Source of the DNA: a virus
Direction: 5' to 3' (one strand)
IMG/VR virus record: IMGVR_UViG_3300042946_000144
Location: 1 to 24,331 of that record
Length of the DNA stretch: 24,331 nt
Under the pieces are notes generated by a model, which was not told the origin of the DNA, did no database searches, and worked only from the letters and a program-made list of their open reading frames with translations. Below, one piece after another: positions 1 through 7,321 of this stretch. A program made the translations under genes and the position numbers. Each line of letters begins with the position of its first letter. The stretch's first letter is position 1.

Positions 1-1
1 G

Positions 2-1810
2 GAAATTGTTTAAACTAACATCAAATCTAGCAAATTCATTGCTATTCGCTTTGAATACAAGATCTTGAGCATCGTTTGTTCCAATGTAGTTTACATTTTC
101 ATTTGTTCCAGCATTACCTGTAAGTCCCCAACCTGTGCTAGTAGGAATATCAGATAACATTGCAAATGTACCACTTTGATCAGGAAGTGTATATTTTCTA
201 TCTGTAGTTAATGAGTTGTAATTAATTCTAACTTGTTTATTTCCTCCATTTGTAAATACAGTTTGGTTAGGACCGTCTGCTTGAGCAGCTTGTCCAAACA
301 AGTTTACATAGTCATAGTTGTTATTAATACCTGCTTCATATCCAATAGCGTTTACATGATCTCCATTGTTTCCAGTAAGAGAGTTGTACCCGATAGCATT
401 TACAGAAAGTCCATTATTACTAAAACCTGCTGAAGAACCAATAGCAACTACATAAGGTGCAGTGTTACCATATGCTGATTGATTACCCATAGCAACTACT
501 GAAGAACCGCTATTACCATTTGCTGCACTATAACCAATAGCGTCTACATAGTTACCAGAGTTGTTATAAGTAGCATACACTCCAATTCCGTTAACAGACT
601 CACCGCTATTACCATTTGCTGCACCTGTACCAATCGCGTTTACATAATTTCCATCACTGTTAACAGCTGCATTATTACCAATTGCGTTTATATCATTACC
701 TTGTACATTATATGCTGTATTGTATCCAATTGCGTTTATATAATCACCATTTGGTGTTGTCAAATCTGAAGAACCCATTGCATTATCACCAATTGCATTG
801 ATATAGTTTCCTGAGTTAAATCTAGCAGCTTGATTACCAAAAGCATTTACACTATATCTAGTTCCTACCGCATCATTTCCTGCACCAGTTCCTTGATAGT
901 TACGTCCATCAAGTAAATCATGATTGTAGTTAAGAACCTGTTGAAGAGTTGGAGTTGCAACATTATTTGCTATATAACCAGCAACAGCTGCTTGTGTTGG
1001 GAAAAGAACACTAGACGGAGAACCAGAGTTGAACGTAGAATCGTCAGATTTGTTAGCTGAGTTTTCAGGAACAAAACCAAGACCAACGTTTGCAATAGCC
1101 CAGTCAGCATCAGTTGTTGCACCAGCACCGTTTATCAAAGCACGAACACTATATCCGATAAGAACTGCATTACCGTTCATTGTTCCTGCTGTATCTATAT
1201 ACCAAAGATCTCCCTTTTGAATAGCTCCTCCAGATAGGGTGTTTGCTGATGTAGGATAGTTTCCTGTGACTGTAGGATCATAGTTACCATTATCTCTCAA
1301 AAGTCCTGTAGCAACACCATCAACGTAGTCTTTTACAGCTTTGATTGCAGGGTATTTGATTACGCTAGTACCGTCTGTAATAAAGTTTGCTTGTGTTGTA
1401 ACCTTATTTGTTATATCTTCTTTAGCTGTAAGAGCTGTAGAAACAGAGCTTTCTGTAGGATAGAGAACTGTACTTGTACCTAAAGGTCCGTTTGACTTAT
1501 TAGCAACATTTTCCTTTGTAGCCAAATCAGCGTTTACACTCAGTTCTAATGCTGTGATATCTCCTGCTACTTGTATAGATACGTTTGTTATTTCTCCATC
1601 TACATATGTTTTTGCAGCTTTTTGAGATGGGATTAATGTGTCAGAGTTTGCTGTAAAAGTACCATCTATTGAAATTTTGTCATCGTTGATTTTATTATCA
1701 ACAATGTTTTCAAGCATCGTACCAACCCTTGTTGCGGTGTTAGCACCTGTAGCAGTTTCGTTTTTTATAACGCCTGCTTCCGTTAATAATTGCGAATCAT
1801 TCATTGCCAT
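2..1810 (-). CDS. Phage tail fibre / receptor-binding protein, partial (3' end beyond the left edge)
   Basis: This frame starts at an ATG at 1810 and stays open for 603 codons to the window edge, so the stop is outside. The first residues are MAMNDSQLL, and a second in-frame ATG at 1804 is an alternative start. Seen in order: an N-terminal part (about 1-45) with a TATGANTATRVG stretch typical of Bacteroidota phage fibres; four dispersed copies of a YPTxxAVxxYVD-like motif (residues about 56-71, 112-127, 148-164, 266-281); a beta-rich module at about 175-255 ending in FVPENSANKS; twelve 16-residue repeats (318-514); then a fibre motif of the type RKYTLPDQSGTFAMLSDI and a WGLTGNAGTNEN segment. 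In related fibres the last segment often precedes a C-terminal S74-type chaperone domain. That would lie outside the window and is only an inference. The likely role is adsorption to the host surface. The start is 19 bases after the stop of the 163-residue gene. No Shine-Dalgarno sequence is visible. A fibre is well supported; the ligand is unknown. Confidence 0.85.
   Translation of the reverse strand, partial: MAMNDSQLLTEAGVIKNETATGANTATRVGTMLENIVDNKINDDKISIDGTFTANSDTLIPSQKAAKTYVDGEITNVSIQVAGDITALELSVNADLATKENVANKSNGPLGTSTVLYPTESSVSTALTAKEDITNKVTTQANFITDGTSVIKYPAIKAVKDYVDGVATGLLRDNGNYDPTVTGNYPTSANTLSGGAIQKGDLWYIDTAGTMNGNAVLIGYSVRALINGAGATTDADWAIANVGLGFVPENSANKSDDSTFNSGSPSSVLFPTQAAVAGYIANNVATPTLQQVLNYNHDLLDGRNYQGTGAGNDAVGTRYSVNAFGNQAARFNSGNYINAIGDNAMGSSDLTTPNGDYINAIGYNTAYNVQGNDINAIGNNAAVNSDGNYVNAIGTGAANGNSGESVNGIGVYATYNNSGNYVDAIGYSAANGNSGSSVVAMGNQSAYGNTAPYVVAIGSSAGFSNNGLSVNAIGYNSLTGNNGDHVNAIGYEAGINNNYDYVNLFGQAAQADGPNQTVFTNGGNKQVRINYNSLTTDRKYTLPDQSGTFAMLSDIPTSTGWGLTGNAGTNENVNYIGTNDAQDLVFKANSNEFARFDVSLNNF
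269..859 (-). repeat. Twelve tandem 16-residue repeats in the tail fibre
   Basis: Residues 318-514 of the fibre split into twelve units with consensus G(N/D)YVNAIGxNAAxxNS. Eleven units are exactly 16 residues (48 bases). Unit 2 has five extra residues (SDLTT or close to it). The A-I-G core is nearly invariant: AFG in unit 1, GIG in 6, AMG in 8 and LFG in 12. The pattern resembles the AIG-type head repeats of YadA-like trimeric adhesins, so a trimeric beta-roll shaft is a reasonable inference. The last unit (YDYVNLFGQAAQADGP) is degenerate, as expected for an array cap. Confidence 0.9.
506..624 (-). repeat. 23-base perfect direct repeat within the fibre repeat array
   Basis: Positions 506-528 and 602-624 are identical and lie 96 bases apart, exactly two 48-base repeat units. 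They encode the (S)AANGNSG part of units 7 and 5. Most other units differ at the DNA level, so this pair may be a recent duplication or gene-conversion tract. It is also a possible substrate for unit gain or loss. Confidence 0.85.
968..1645 (-). repeat. Four dispersed 'YPTxxAVxxYVD' motifs in the fibre N-terminal half
   Basis: Four related segments occur at fibre residues about 56-71 (SDTLIPSQKAAKTYVD), 112-127 (TSTVLYPTESSVSTAL), 148-164 (TSVIKYPAIKAVKDYVD) and 266-281 (SSVLFPTQAAVAGYIA). Segments like these are common in tail fibres of Bacteroidota phages. They are unevenly spaced, so they are linker-like modules and not a tandem array. Confidence 0.7.
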
Positions 1811-1829
1811 GACTTTATAGTTTTATTTA

Positions 1830-2321
1830 TTAGTTAAAAGTTAAATCAAAAGTTTGATCAAATATTCTAGAACCAGAAGGGGAACATCCACAAACAGGAT
1901 TCCAAACTGTATTAATACCTGTTCCAGAAGAGAAGAACATGACATTTGAGTACGTATTTATATACAGTTGACCTATAAATGAAGACTCCATAGTTGGATC
2001 CTCTTCACCAAATATAGGAAGTATTCCATAGATTCTATTATTTATTAAAGTGATCTCTTGATTAATTTGATCAATTTCAACATCAATTCCATCTACTCTC
2101 GTATCTATTTGTTGAATATCTCCAGAAAGTTCAGTGACAGATTCCCCTAAACTTGAAATATTCAAGTTTATAAGTTTCACTGTGTCATCTATGTTTCCTA
2201 GAATTGTGTCTAAATTATCTTTTGGAGAAGCATTTATATTAGAAAGATACTCTCCATTATAAATGACACATACGCTATTTACGTACGTGGCACAGGTTGG
2301 GCAAATTGCAGCTGTTCTCAT
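1830..2321 (-). CDS. Small cysteine-containing coiled-coil protein, probably tail-associated
   Basis: This 163-residue protein starts at an ATG at 2321 and ends in TAA. The N-terminus has a CPTC pair (C7, C10) and a third cysteine in a SVCVIYNGEYL motif (C18). That type of opening is familiar from short tail proteins of Bacteroidota phages. Residues about 36-96 are a heptad-like, Asn/Asp/Ile-rich stretch likely to form a coiled coil. Near the C-terminus are IGQLYINTYSNVMFFSSGTG, a fibre-like beta motif, and a second cysteine pair, CGC (C144, C146). It lies between the giant ejected proteins and the tail fibre, which suggests an adaptor or short trimeric fibre linking the tail to the main fibre. 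Its start follows a 73-base spacer and the fibre gene begins 19 bases after its stop. A real gene is very likely; the function is inferred from position and style. Confidence 0.75.
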   Translation of the reverse strand: MRTAAICPTCATYVNSVCVIYNGEYLSNINASPKDNLDTILGNIDDTVKLINLNISSLGESVTELSGDIQQIDTRVDGIDVEIDQINQEITLINNRIYGILPIFGEEDPTMESSFIGQLYINTYSNVMFFSSGTGINTVWNPVCGCSPSGSRIFDQTFDLTFN

Positions 2322-2394
2322 AATGAGTGTAAATTAATTGTTTAGTATGTATTTTCAATGACCTACATTAAATTTTATGACATAATATAGCGAT

Positions 2395-5300
2395 CTATCG
2401 TAGGTTGTTCTCTTTTTGAATTGTGATATCAAACTCTTTAGCAAAGTCAGAATCAAATATAGAGATGTATGTCAGAAGGGACTTTCCAAGAGGAATCATT
2501 CTAGCTCCGTATTTTATAGGCATAGATTTCTGTCTAACTTCATCTGGAGTTTCTGTTTCATCATCCAAATCCATTCCTGTGATTTCTGCAGAAAGGTTAG
2601 ATATAAATCTCTCAATATCGGACATTACAGAAACTGCAGGGAAAACACTACCTGAAAGCACTCTTTGGAACTCTTCAGGGCTATAGAAGAAGCTCACCTC
2701 ACCAATAAACTTATCAATAACCTTTTGGTAATATCTAAATCTATTCTTTGTAGCTCTATCATCATCATCGTCTGGAGCCATAAATCCAAGAGAGAATGAA
2801 GCTCCTAATAAAGAAAGTAGGATGGCTAACTCTTTCATCTGATTTCTTAGATTTGTTCTAACCAAATCAATGAAATCATCCTTTGACATGTTTAGTTCCT
2901 TTCCTGTTTGTTTTCTATACTTCTCTCTGAAGTCTTCATACATTTTATCCAATGCCTCAACACCCCTATCATTCATATTAAGGATGTTCATGACGTTAGA
3001 AGTCTTGTCCTTAATTGATGTTCCTATTACGTAGAACCAGAGTCTCATTCTACCAACGTCATACTTTTCACCTGTAATTGTGCCATCATCCTCAATTCTT
3101 ACAGAAAAATCATCACTAACCTTTCTAAATTCAGAGAAACGTGTATCAATCAGTTTTGGAATCCAGTTTTTGAAAACCATCATGCTTCTGGTCCAAACAG
3201 ACATTTGCATCTTGTTTATGTCTGATTCAGACAAACTACCTGTAACATTTGCAGAAAGTCTTCTTGTTAGGTTTGAAAGTCTTAACATCTCATCCCTATT
3301 TGACATATCCAGTCCTGGGATGACCAACTTACCGTTCTCAAGTTTTTTGGTAGCAGATATTGATTTTGTTCTTTTGAGCTCTTCGATTTCCTCTTCTATC
3401 TTCTTTTGAGTTTCTCTAAATACAGCCGATGAGTTTCCTCTTCCTTTATATTTGTTTTTAACAAAGTCTCTTATGTTTACAATCTTTCCATTATCTACCA
3501 TTACGTTATCCAGAAGAGTTAGAAACATTGTTTTCTCAACGTGTTGCTCTGGTTCTCTCATAAAGAACATTAACATGTCTGAGAAGTTCTGTCTTGTCAA
3601 CCTAGTCATTCCTGCTTTCTTCAAGTTCTCATAGTTAGGATCTTCTTTCAGAGGAAGGAATGCGTCTATTAATTGTACAAACATTTCTCTTTCTTCAGAG
3701 CTTGAGAATCTGTTTCCAACCAACTTTGTCTCATTTGCTAGAAACTCTCTAGCTTTAAAATAGTTTCCAGACTGAGCAGCCACCTGTAAGTTTGCACCAA
3801 ATATATTAATTGCACCTGCCATAAAATCAAGACCAAGTGTCTTAAGTTGGAAAGCTCTATTAGCAGCATCCATTGTTTTTATAAGGGATGTTGCTGAAGG
3901 GTTATCGTTAGGTTTAAACACTTCTCTACCAGTCACCTTATTAACAGCCTTTTTGATAAAATTAGCTACATTTCCAATACCAAGAGGAACGTCTGCATCT
4001 GAAAGAACATACTTCTGTCCATACAGAAGGTTTCTCATAAACTGATCAAACAGCTGTGTATTCTCATCATTTCCTTTTAGTTCCTCAGGTTTTCCGTCAG
4101 CATCAAACACAACATCTCCTGCTCTATTGGTTTTCAAATGGTTCTTGAACTCCTCAACGGTTTTAACAAGTTTAATCTGACCTTCAACCTCAGACATGTA
4201 TTTATACTTCTCCACTTGCTGAATGTACAATATCATGTTCTTGAAAAGATCTTCACTCACCTGAGAGTAGTCATTTACACCAGGAACATCTGTTGCTGAG
4301 AAATCATATGTGTAATATCTAGGAATAGAATTCTCTAATTCACCTGTGATTTCATTAATGCTACCAAGACCAGCATCATCCATTTTCAAATCAAAATTGT
4401 TTGTAAAATTAGATACAGCTGTGGTTCCATAATCCCAAGCAAGAGATTCTGCCATTGTCTTTCTAACAAATGGTAGGAAAACAGAAGACGCTCTATTGCT
4501 TAAATAGTTTACATCTTTTGCTTCTTTGTTAAACTCTGTAATGAAATTGTAAAGATCCATCAAATCTTTGTCATTCATTATAGCCTTATACTCCTTAGAA
4601 AGCCATGTGTCTTTTGGATGTCTTTTGAGGATGTAGTTGTTCCATCCGTTAAAATCATCTCTATCAATATCCCATTTCTTTTTCTCCTGCTCTATCAATC
4701 TCTCTCTGATGTCTTGTTCTTCCTCATCAGTTTCACCATATCTATTCTTCTTGATACGTTCTATTCTTTTCTTCATCATCTCACTTGCCTCAGCTCTATA
4801 TGCATCTAAATCAACGTTCTCTTTAATCCATTCAATATCTCCACCTTTCAGAGCTTTTTCATCAATTGTTTTGTAGAAATCTTTAGAAAACTTCAAAATA
4901 AGTTTGTTGACAATACCACCTTTCTCATCCTTTTGATAGATGGATTGTACAAGTTTTCTAAGATCACCACCTCTTTCAGCAAGTCTTTTTCTAATGTCCA
5001 TCAGACCCTCAACCTTCTTAGATGCTTCCTGGGAAGCAATTGCTCTTGCATTACTTGTAAGTTTTACAAGAATACTCATAGCTGCTGTTGGAAGTTCTGA
5101 TGCACCTCTGAACATTGATGAAAGTCCTTTAACAACAGCTTCTGCACTTAACAGTCCTTTTACAAGGTTTCTTTCTCCAATATGTTTATCTGCAAACTTT
5201 TTATAAGCAATCTCCAAATCAGAATTTGTTTTTCTGATTGCTCTTGATTCCTTAGAAAGGTTAAACAACACTTGCTTTCTGTCAGCAAGAGCTTCTTTCT

Positions 5301-7320
5301 CCTCATCTGTCTTAGCATCTTTCTCCCATTCAGGATTGTAAATCAAGTCACTAAGTACATCATCCACCCTACCAAGAACAGATGCCACTTGCATAAAACT
5401 TCTCATCTCTTCAGCAAAGTCAGAGAGTTGTTTATTGTCAACATCTTTAGATGTAGCAGCCATGTCTTTATAGATCATGTCATAATCATTGATGATGTTA
5501 TCACCTTCTTTTCTCATAACAGTGACCACCTTAATCAATTCTGACATGTTCAATGTTCCTTGGGCCATTCTCATAGCTCTCTTGAGAGTGTTTATTCTCT
5601 CAACCTTAAACTCACGCTCATCCTCATCTGAAACCTCTTCTTTCTGAATTTGTTTTAAAATACCATTCAGTTCAGAAAGGAGTTTATCCAAAGCTTCAAA
5701 TCCTGTAGATTCAGATTTTTCAGAAACAGGAACAAGAGTTAGGTCTGTAATCTTTGTTGTATCTACAGATCCTATTGCTATTCCTTTTAGAGCTAGTGGA
5801 GATTTTGGGTCTGCCTTATCCAATAGTCCAAATTGCATGGATATTGGAATAGCTCTGTTCATACCAAACTCTTTCACTCCATAATTATCTCTCAGTATTT
5901 CCTTATATCTACCAAGCTGAATATTAAAAGCTCCTTGCTTAAACCATGCTATATCATCTCCTTTGATGTGCATGAACTTCCAGTCTATGATGTGTGTCTT
6001 ACCAGAAGGTTCAACCACAAGCATATCGATTGTACCAGCCTCTTTGTTTTTAGAATCATAAATAATCACCTCAGAGAATACAAGTGGAGTTTTACCATCC
6101 TTCGAAAGACTATCTATAAGTTCTACATAATAGTTTTCCAGCATGTCATACATCTGCGTATCTTCTAGATTGAACTTAGAAGGACGAGGATCAGCTTTTT
6201 CTTTTCTTGTACCATCCTTGTTAAAATATCTATCGTGTATTTCTTCAAAGTCTTTATGTCCCTTTACACCAAGAGTTCTTTTAAACTCATTAAACTTCTG
6301 CTCTTCTTTTGTAAACACCTTACCTGGGAACTTTGATCTATACCAAGCCTTCACTCTATCAGTAACCCTCTTAGTGATTCTTTCATATACACCTTCAGCG
6401 TTCTTTGCTTCATACCAGTTATTAGCTTCTTCTGAATCAAGAAGCAGAGGATCTGCTGCCTCTTTACCTTCCACTTTCTTTATACTATCCCTTGTCTCAA
6501 GGATCTTCTGCTGTATGTTTTTCTGTTGGTCAGATAGTTGGAACATCACACCTTCTGAAGCAATATCAGAAACTGTTCCACCAACTTCTCCTTGACTAAC
6601 TATACCAGCAACTTGTTCGAATATAGAGATGTTTGATTTTTTATAAATACCTCTAATCCAATCAGTTATAGCGTTCCACCAACTTCTGATCAAGCTTCTG
6701 TTCTCTTCTTGCATCAGTTCAGGGAACTCTGTAGATCCTTCGCTCTCATTTATAATCAACTCAGCAATCAGTTTATCTACAGCCTCTTTCTTAATCTTAC
6801 GAATATCTGGTTTACCATTAGGAAGCTGATATGCTTTATTGTTCTTATAGGCTTCAAGTGTTTGTTTGTATATCTTGAATCTTTCAATCTTAGCTATCAT
6901 CTCTGTTACCATCTTTGGATTGGTTTGTTCCAAGATGGCTGTAGCTAAATGGACCATTTCCTCTGTAAGGGCAGCATCTTCTTTTCCTTCAGAGACAGCA
7001 ATAACCCCTCTGACAAGATCAGCAACACCACTTGCAGAAGTTACATCTATCTCTGGATGTGCCTTAGCATAGTCTGTAAGTGATTGAATGTCAACACCCA
7101 TCTTCTTAGCAGCTTCTTTCACCTTATTCAAGGTTTCTTCTGAAGCTCTAGATGCAGGCATTTCTTCTATTTGCAACATTATTCCCTTCTCAACATCACC
7201 ATATTCTTCCTGAGGAACAACTCCATCATAACTATCCCATAGGTAGTAGGCAAGATCTTCACCTCTAGCTGCTACAAGATTTTTCCAAGAATCAAGATTT
7301 ACATTAGGACAAGTTGCCAT
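2395..7320 (-). CDS. Large virion protein (1,641 aa) with PD-(D/E)XK nuclease domain, probably ejected
   Basis: The ATG at 7320 follows the TAA of the RNA polymerase gene with one base between them; the stop is TAG. Regions in order: an N-terminal CPNVNLDSWKNLV...AYYLWD opening, a style seen on large phage ejected proteins; a helical segment with E120-E121-M-V-H124, which looks like a degenerate HExxH helix; an FQLSDQQ segment; a PD-(D/E)XK nuclease domain at about 400-480 with E417, D432 (GTIDML), D446-W-K448 (IIDWK) and Q468/Y472; a long helical, charged middle (about 550-1150); and a C-terminal part with a hydrophobic helix at 1498-1516 followed by five aspartates (1517-1521). The nuclease fold acts on DNA in its family; here it could process host DNA or help genome entry. 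The protein is in the same coupled gene set as the virion polymerase, so packaging and ejection are likely. A large virion protein is well supported. The nuclease call rests on motif spacing read by eye. Confidence 0.8.
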   Translation of the reverse strand: MATCPNVNLDSWKNLVAARGEDLAYYLWDSYDGVVPQEEYGDVEKGIMLQIEEMPASRASEETLNKVKEAAKKMGVDIQSLTDYAKAHPEIDVTSASGVADLVRGVIAVSEGKEDAALTEEMVHLATAILEQTNPKMVTEMIAKIERFKIYKQTLEAYKNNKAYQLPNGKPDIRKIKKEAVDKLIAELIINESEGSTEFPELMQEENRSLIRSWWNAITDWIRGIYKKSNISIFEQVAGIVSQGEVGGTVSDIASEGVMFQLSDQQKNIQQKILETRDSIKKVEGKEAADPLLLDSEEANNWYEAKNAEGVYERITKRVTDRVKAWYRSKFPGKVFTKEEQKFNEFKRTLGVKGHKDFEEIHDRYFNKDGTRKEKADPRPSKFNLEDTQMYDMLENYYVELIDSLSKDGKTPLVFSEVIIYDSKNKEAGTIDMLVVEPSGKTHIIDWKFMHIKGDDIAWFKQGAFNIQLGRYKEILRDNYGVKEFGMNRAIPISMQFGLLDKADPKSPLALKGIAIGSVDTTKITDLTLVPVSEKSESTGFEALDKLLSELNGILKQIQKEEVSDEDEREFKVERINTLKRAMRMAQGTLNMSELIKVVTVMRKEGDNIINDYDMIYKDMAATSKDVDNKQLSDFAEEMRSFMQVASVLGRVDDVLSDLIYNPEWEKDAKTDEEKEALADRKQVLFNLSKESRAIRKTNSDLEIAYKKFADKHIGERNLVKGLLSAEAVVKGLSSMFRGASELPTAAMSILVKLTSNARAIASQEASKKVEGLMDIRKRLAERGGDLRKLVQSIYQKDEKGGIVNKLILKFSKDFYKTIDEKALKGGDIEWIKENVDLDAYRAEASEMMKKRIERIKKNRYGETDEEEQDIRERLIEQEKKKWDIDRDDFNGWNNYILKRHPKDTWLSKEYKAIMNDKDLMDLYNFITEFNKEAKDVNYLSNRASSVFLPFVRKTMAESLAWDYGTTAVSNFTNNFDLKMDDAGLGSINEITGELENSIPRYYTYDFSATDVPGVNDYSQVSEDLFKNMILYIQQVEKYKYMSEVEGQIKLVKTVEEFKNHLKTNRAGDVVFDADGKPEELKGNDENTQLFDQFMRNLLYGQKYVLSDADVPLGIGNVANFIKKAVNKVTGREVFKPNDNPSATSLIKTMDAANRAFQLKTLGLDFMAGAINIFGANLQVAAQSGNYFKAREFLANETKLVGNRFSSSEEREMFVQLIDAFLPLKEDPNYENLKKAGMTRLTRQNFSDMLMFFMREPEQHVEKTMFLTLLDNVMVDNGKIVNIRDFVKNKYKGRGNSSAVFRETQKKIEEEIEELKRTKSISATKKLENGKLVIPGLDMSNRDEMLRLSNLTRRLSANVTGSLSESDINKMQMSVWTRSMMVFKNWIPKLIDTRFSEFRKVSDDFSVRIEDDGTITGEKYDVGRMRLWFYVIGTSIKDKTSNVMNILNMNDRGVEALDKMYEDFREKYRKQTGKELNMSKDDFIDLVRTNLRNQMKELAILLSLLGASFSLGFMAPDDDDDRATKNRFRYYQKVIDKFIGEVSFFYSPEEFQRVLSGSVFPAVSVMSDIERFISNLSAEITGMDLDDETETPDEVRQKSMPIKYGARMIPLGKSLLTYISIFDSDFAKEFDITIQKENNLR
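2773..2829 (-). other. Hydrophobic helix near the C-terminus of the 1,641-residue protein
   Basis: Residues 1498-1516 (LAILLSLLGASFSLGFMAP) are the clearest uncharged hydrophobic stretch in this protein. They are followed at once by five aspartates. The length suits one membrane crossing. An internal virion protein that inserts into the host envelope during ejection is a plausible reading, but a buried core helix cannot be excluded. Confidence 0.45.
5905..6078 (-). other. PD-(D/E)XK nuclease catalytic core
   Basis: Residues 415-472 of the 1,641-residue protein contain FSEVIIYD (E417), AGTIDMLVVE (D432), HIIDWKF (D446, K448) and NIQLGRYKEIL (Q468, Y472). Order and spacing match the RecB/Cas4-like branch of the superfamily: helix glutamate, aspartate on strand 2, D-x-K on strand 3, then Q-xxx-Y. 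All presumed catalytic positions are present, so the domain looks active. Confidence 0.75.
6949..6963 (-). other. EExxH motif, possible degenerate zincin helix
   Basis: Residues 120-124 read E-E-M-V-H in the helical context ALTEEMVHLATAILEQ. It resembles a zincin HExxH helix in which the first histidine is glutamate. I see no third ligand with certainty, so an inactive domain or a chance match remains possible. Confidence 0.35.
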
Positions 7321-7321
7321 C

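Noticed and set aside
269-859. CRISPR array, suggested by regular 48-base spacing
   Set aside because: The repeats are degenerate at the DNA level, are in frame, and encode a clear 16-residue protein repeat.
2322-2394. Terminator or promoter in the spacer before the 163-residue gene
   Set aside because: The only hairpin has about seven weak pairs with no T-run. The best promoter-like match (TTG, 19 bases, TAATTTAC) departs from the TAnnTTTG consensus at two positions.
4618-6595. Several plus-strand open frames opposite the 1,641-residue gene
   Set aside because: They are low-complexity, Ser/Phe/Leu-rich mirror frames of a strongly coding minus strand, and no plus-strand gene is supported anywhere in the window.
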